A DNA stretch of 64,000 nucleotides from Amycolatopsis tolypomycina (GTDB lineage: Bacteria; Actinomycetota; Actinomycetes; Mycobacteriales; Pseudonocardiaceae), in NCBI RefSeq assembly GCF_900105945.1, contig NZ_FNSO01000004.1, forward strand, positions 1,054,001-1,118,000, written 5' to 3'. Position numbers and translations under genes: made by a program. The stretch's first letter is position 1. The number at the start of each line of letters is the position of its first letter. The notes beneath the pieces were generated by a model. That model had not been told where the DNA came from. It was given only the letters and a program-made list of their open reading frames with translations, and did not search any database. Shown piece after piece: positions 59,767-64,000 of this stretch.

Positions 59767-59940
59767 ATGAAGCGGTACCACTGCGCGACGGAACTGGCGG
59801 TCGACCTGATCGGCGGCAAGTGGAAGCCGGTGATCCTGGCCCACCTCAAGGAGGGCGCCCACCGCTACGGCGAACTGCGGCGCCGGATGCCGGGGGTGAG
59901 CGAGAAGATGCTGACCCAGCAGCCCGCCGGAGCCCGACCG
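59767..59940 (+). pseudogene. Truncated HxlR-family regulator
   Basis: The first 53 codons from ATG 59767 are a typical HxlR start (CATELAVDLIGGKWKPVILA, then YGELRRRMPGVSEKMLTQQ). Normally about 50 more residues (wing and dimerisation helix) follow MLTQQL. Here the frame becomes unrelated PAGARPALTR and runs directly into the palindromic element at 59951. The DNA-binding wing is therefore lost. The position, divergent from glbO, suggests it once regulated that gene. Confidence 0.75.
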
Positions 59941-59950
59941 GCCCTGACCC

Positions 59951-60009
59951 GATGTCATGAAAGGGTCGTTCATGACATCCAACGCCATGAACGACCCTTT
60001 CATGACATC
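59951..60009. repeat. Palindromic element, perfect 24-bp arms
   Basis: Bases 59951-59974 and 59986-60009 are perfect complements over 24 bases with an 11-base spacer. The right arm is identical to 48061-48084. It lies between the truncated hxlR gene and the stop of the ArsR gene on the other strand, so it may terminate both. Confidence 0.88.
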
Positions 60010-60018
60010 CGTAGGGCG

Positions 60019-60327
60019 TCAGGCGGAGTCGGTTTCGTCCAGCCGGCGTTCCAGCGCGTCCAGCCGGCCGGACCAGAACCGCCGGTAGGGCGCGAGCCAG
60101 GCGTCGACCTCGGCCAGGGGCTCCGGGCGCAGGGCGTAGCACCGCTTCTGCGCCGCGACCCGGACCGTCACCAGCCCCGCTTCGCGCAGCACCCGCAGGT
60201 GCTTGGACACCGCGGGCTGGCTCAGCTCCAGCTCGTCGACCAGCTCGCCGACCGAGCGCTCGCCGTCGCGGAGCAGGTCGAGGATGGTCCGGCGCCGGGG
60301 TTCGGCGAGGACGTCGAAAGTCTGCAT
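60019..60327 (-). CDS. ArsR-family transcriptional regulator
   Basis: The 102-residue winged-helix protein has FDVLAEPRRRTILDLLRDGE, the recognition region LSQPAVSKHLRVLREAGL and the wing VTVRVAAQKRCYAL. The metal-binding ELCVCDL motif of arsenic sensors is absent, so it belongs to the many non-metal members. ATG 60327 is preferred over more distal starts because family members begin near the MQTFDVLAEP motif. It diverges from the chitinase gene across 157 bp, in which two DasR-type sites lie nearer the chitinase. Confidence 0.87.
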   Translation of the reverse strand: MQTFDVLAEPRRRTILDLLRDGERSVGELVDELELSQPAVSKHLRVLREAGLVTVRVAAQKRCYALRPEPLAEVDAWLAPYRRFWSGRLDALERRLDETDSA

Positions 60328-60382
60328 CACCCGTGAAATGTGCTCCGCCGGGCATATTCCTGTCAAGGAATGTTGACCACGC

Positions 60383-60396
60383 ATGGTCTGAACCAT
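60383..60396. promoter_or_regulatory. Second, weaker DasR-like site
   Basis: ATGGTCTGAACCAT keeps TGGTCT and ACCA of the dre palindrome with a changed centre. It lies 7 bases before the stronger site. Confidence 0.5.
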
Positions 60397-60402
60397 TGAC
60401 CT

Positions 60403-60418
60403 AGTGGTCTAGTCCACT
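60403..60418. promoter_or_regulatory. DasR-responsive element before the chitinase gene
   Basis: AGTGGTCTAGTCCACT matches 15 of 16 bases of the ideal palindrome AGTGGTCTAGACCACT, the dre type bound by DasR (GntR family, released by glucosamine-6-phosphate). Chitinase promoters of Streptomyces carry such sites. Confidence 0.85.
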
Positions 60419-60484
60419 TACGGTAAGTGTGGTCCCCACCACTCCGGCACCGTCGCCGTGAGGAATTCCCGGGAGGGAGAACGC

Positions 60485-61699
<1,215 letters not shown>

Positions 61700-61710
61700 C
61701 ACAGCGCGTG

Positions 61711-61748
61711 CGGGGGCACCGGCAGAAGTCGTCGGTGCCCCCGTTTAC
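61711..61748 (+). terminator. Terminator after the chitinase gene
   Basis: CGGGGGCACCG (61711-61721) and CGGTGCCCCCG (61733-61743) form a perfect 11-bp stem, followed by TTTACT. Confidence 0.88.
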
Positions 61749-61758
61749 TGTCGCGGGC

Positions 61759-62424
61759 GTGAAGTTCAGCGGATTCGGCGAGTACGCCATCGACTTCTTC
61801 GACGGCCTCGTGGAGGACAACTCCAAGCCCTACTGGGACGACCACGTCGAGACCTACAAGTCCGACGTCCGCGCCCCGATGGAAGCGCTGCTGGCCGAGC
61901 TGGCCCCCGAGTTTTCCGACGGCTTCGGCGAGCCCAAGGTGTTCCGCCCCTACCGGGACGTCCGCTTCGCCAAGGACAAGACGCCGTACAAGACCCACTG
62001 CGGCGGGGTGATCGAGCAGGGCCGTGGTGGCGGCGCCTACTACGTCGAGGTCGGGCCGGACGGCCTGCGTGTCGGCGGCGGGTGCTTCTACCTGGCCTCC
62101 GACCAGATCGCCCGGTTCCGGACGGCGGTCGACACCGAGCTGCACGGCGAGGCGCTGCGGAAGATCCTCGCCAAGCTCGAGCGCGCCGGCTGGGAGATCA
62201 AGGGCGACCGCCTGAAGTCGAAGCCGCGCGGGTTCGCCGAGGACCACCCGCGCCTCGACCTGCTGCGCTACCGCTCGGTGTACGCCGTGCGCGGCTGGGA
62301 GCCCGACGACGTCCTGCACGAGCGGGGCGCCTTCGACCGCGTCCGCAAGGCGTGGCGGCAGCTCCGGGAGTTCAACGAGTGGGCCCGCGACCGGGTCGGC
62401 CCGAGCGAACAGCCCCGTCGCTGA
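61759..62424 (+). CDS. DUF2461 (TIGR02453) family protein
   Basis: The 221-residue cytoplasmic protein matches DUF2461 by FFDGLVEDNSKPYWDDHVETY, PYRDVRFAKDKTPYKTH and YYVEVGPDGLRVGGGCF. The biochemical role of the family is not established. GTG 61759 starts the conserved part directly; it has no clear ribosome site and lies close behind the chitinase terminator. Pyruvate kinase follows after 92 bases. Confidence 0.85.
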   Translation: MKFSGFGEYAIDFFDGLVEDNSKPYWDDHVETYKSDVRAPMEALLAELAPEFSDGFGEPKVFRPYRDVRFAKDKTPYKTHCGGVIEQGRGGGAYYVEVGPDGLRVGGGCFYLASDQIARFRTAVDTELHGEALRKILAKLERAGWEIKGDRLKSKPRGFAEDHPRLDLLRYRSVYAVRGWEPDDVLHERGAFDRVRKAWRQLREFNEWARDRVGPSEQPRR

Positions 62425-62502
62425 CCGTGACCTGACCAGCCGGGTTTCTGAACACTTTCTTGAACATTCGGGATCGGTACAGACGTACGAGCGAAGAGGG
62501 TC

Positions 62503-62508
62503 TACGCT
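62503..62508 (+). promoter_or_regulatory. Candidate -10 element for leaderless pyk mRNA
   Basis: TACGCT fits TAnnnT and ends eight bases before the GTG start at 62517, spacing that would place the transcription start at or next to the start codon. No good ribosome site lies at normal distance. Confidence 0.5.
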
Positions 62509-62516
62509 ATGTGGAC

Positions 62517-63941
62517 GTGAGCCGACGCGCGAAGATCGTTTGTACCCTGGGCCCCGCCACCGCCACGCCGGAGAAGATGCGGGCGCTGGTCGACGCGGGC
62601 ATGGACGTGGCCAGAATGAACTTCAGCCACGGCAGCCACAGCGACCACAAGCAGGTCTACGACCTGATCCGGGCCGCGGCCGCCGACAGCGGCCGGGCGG
62701 TCGGCATCCTCGCCGACCTGCAGGGCCCGAAGATCCGCCTGGGCACCTTCGCCGGTGGACCGGTCGAGTGGCACAACGGCGACATCGTCCGGATCACCGT
62801 CGAGGACGTCGCCGGCACCCACGACCGCGTCTCGACCACCTACAAGGGCCTGGCCAAGGACGCCAAGCCCGGCGACCGCCTGCTCGTCGACGACGGCAAG
62901 GTCGGCCTGGTGGTCCGCAAGGTCGAGGGCCCGGACGTGGTCTGCGAGGTGACCGAGGGCGGCCCGGTCAGCAACAACAAGGGCGTCTCGCTGCCCGGTA
63001 TGGACGTCTCCGTGCCGGCGCTGTCCGACAAGGACATCGAAGACCTCGAGTTCGCGCTCGAGCTGGGCGTCGACTTCATCGCCCTGTCCTTCGTCCGCTC
63101 GCCGGCCGACATCGACCTGGTCCACCAGGTGATGGACCGGGTCGGCAAGGGACGGCTGCCGGTCGTCGCCAAGATCGAGAAGCCCGAAGCCGTCTACAAC
63201 CTCGAGGCCATCGTGCTGGCCTTCGACGCGGTGATGGTCGCCCGCGGCGACCTCGGCGTCGAGCTGCCGCTGGAGCAGGTCCCGCTGGTGCAGAAGCGCG
63301 CCATCCAGATCTGCCGCGAGAACGCGAAGCCGGTCATCGTCGCGACGCAGATGCTCGAGTCGATGATCAACAACTCCCGGCCGACCCGCGCCGAGGCCTC
63401 CGACGTCGCGAACGCGGTGCTCGACGGCGCCGACGCGCTGATGCTGTCCGGCGAGACCTCGGTCGGCCGGTACGCGATCGAGGTCGTGGAGACGATGGGC
63501 CGGATCATCGAGGCGGTCGAGACCGACTCGCCGATCGTGCCGCCGCTCTCGCACGTCCCGCGCACCAAGCGCGGCGTCATCTCCTACGCCGCCCGCGACA
63601 TCGGCGAGCGGCTCAACGCGAAGGCCCTGGTCGCGTTCACGCAGTCCGGTGACACCGTGCGCCGCCTCGCGCGGCTGCACACGCGGCTGCCGCTGCTGGC
63701 GTTCACGCCGGAGGAGAGCGTCCGCAGCCAGCTCTCGATGACCTGGGGCACGACGACCCGGATCGTGCCGAGCGTGGACTCCACCGACCAGATGATCCAG
63801 CAGGTCGACCACGCGATGCTGGAAATGGGCAAGTACCAGAAGGGCGACCTGGTCGTCATCGTGGCCGGTTCCCCGCCGGGCACCGTCGGGTCGACCAACC
63901 TGATCCGCGTGCACCGGCTCGGTGAAGACGACCACGCTTGA
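62517..63941 (+). CDS. pyk: Pyruvate kinase
   Basis: The 474-residue enzyme begins RRAKIVCTLGPATATPEKM and has the catalytic lysine segment VVAKIEKPEAV, the metal-binding VMVARGDLGVELP and the nucleotide-site TQMLESMINNSRPTRAEASD. It makes pyruvate and ATP from phosphoenolpyruvate. The C-terminal effector domain is complete. GTG 62517 gives the usual family start; an upstream frame from 62460 would add 19 unconserved residues. The following gene start resembles the pykA-tesB1 order of M. tuberculosis. Confidence 0.94.
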   Translation: MSRRAKIVCTLGPATATPEKMRALVDAGMDVARMNFSHGSHSDHKQVYDLIRAAAADSGRAVGILADLQGPKIRLGTFAGGPVEWHNGDIVRITVEDVAGTHDRVSTTYKGLAKDAKPGDRLLVDDGKVGLVVRKVEGPDVVCEVTEGGPVSNNKGVSLPGMDVSVPALSDKDIEDLEFALELGVDFIALSFVRSPADIDLVHQVMDRVGKGRLPVVAKIEKPEAVYNLEAIVLAFDAVMVARGDLGVELPLEQVPLVQKRAIQICRENAKPVIVATQMLESMINNSRPTRAEASDVANAVLDGADALMLSGETSVGRYAIEVVETMGRIIEAVETDSPIVPPLSHVPRTKRGVISYAARDIGERLNAKALVAFTQSGDTVRRLARLHTRLPLLAFTPEESVRSQLSMTWGTTTRIVPSVDSTDQMIQQVDHAMLEMGKYQKGDLVVIVAGSPPGTVGSTNLIRVHRLGEDDHA

Positions 63942-63965
63942 GAGACCGACCGCTCAGTATGCCCG

Positions 63966-63971
63966 TAAAGT
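63966..63971 (+). promoter_or_regulatory. Candidate -10 element for the last gene
   Basis: TAAAGT ends seven bases before the ATG at 63979, again the geometry of a leaderless transcript. Confidence 0.45.
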
Positions 63972-63978
63972 CCCGGTC

Positions 63979-64000
63979 ATGACTGAAATGGCCAGGACGG
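63979..64000 (+). CDS. Start of a gene cut by the window edge, possibly acyl-CoA thioesterase II
   Basis: Only MTEMART is visible. Assignment to TesB rests on the pyk-tesB gene order known in mycobacteria and on the resemblance of the first residues; it cannot be confirmed here. Confidence 0.4.

Overview
The window is 64 kb of very GC-rich DNA, dense with coding sequence on both strands, with GTG used as freely as ATG for starts and TGA/TAG for stops. It looks like the chromosome of an actinomycete of the Pseudonocardiaceae, most like Amycolatopsis. Supporting points are a complete mce4-type steroid import operon, a KstR operator, a DasR operator before a chitinase, a 6-phosphofructokinase with pyrophosphate-type active-site residues as in Amycolatopsis methanolica, and recurrent TCCACTGTGGA words. 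The species assignment is inference. I saw no rRNA, tRNA or CRISPR array.

Layout. 1-3.8 kb: end of a flavin oxidase, a NarL-type two-component pair and a secreted M23 peptidase. 3.9-8.6 kb: a DUF4192 gene converging on an ideR-galK-galE operon, with the two convergent 3' ends copied into a 277-bp tandem array. 8.7-15.3 kb: a rhodanese, a broken alpha/beta hydrolase, then acuC and a GNAT/acyl-CoA-synthetase fusion (a probable reversible protein acylation pair) and a serine-hydrolase homologue lacking its serine. 15.3-29.1 kb: the steroid locus, with two acyl-CoA dehydrogenase subunits (FadE26/FadE27 type) diverging across a KstR box from ferredoxin, Hsd4A, a second dehydrogenase, YrbE4A/B, Mce4A-F and two Mce-associated proteins. 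Gene content and order match Mycobacterium tuberculosis Rv3492c-Rv3505.

29-41.6 kb: a DUF4037 protein and an unknown partner, an aspartate aminotransferase, a Tat-exported ferritin-like protein, a flavin monooxygenase whose stop codon received an IS701-type element, and a cellobiose-type operon (lacI, cebEFG, bglC). 41.6-53.3 kb: a conserved actinobacterial block (fadD15, SRPBCC proteins, phosphoesterase, ArsA/Get3-like ATPase, ROK kinase, NUDIX fusion, YbdK-type ligase, lipase, plsC, 3'-5' exoribonuclease). 53.3-64 kb: intergenic repeats, a DAHP synthase preceded by a YFWF leader peptide, pfp, an ECF sigma factor with its partner, an ammonia-lyase homologue with an altered cofactor triad, a truncated haemoglobin, a truncated hxlR gene, an ArsR repressor, a GH18 chitinase, a DUF2461 gene, pyruvate kinase and the first codons of a further gene.

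Functional themes are steroid uptake and side-chain oxidation, cellobiose and chitin use under dedicated operators, and central carbon and aromatic supply (DAHP synthase beside pfp, pyruvate kinase). The most unusual signals are the aromatic leader peptide, an in-phase A7 slippery heptamer in the transposase, the 277-bp array and a 24-base palindromic word shared by two intergenic sites.
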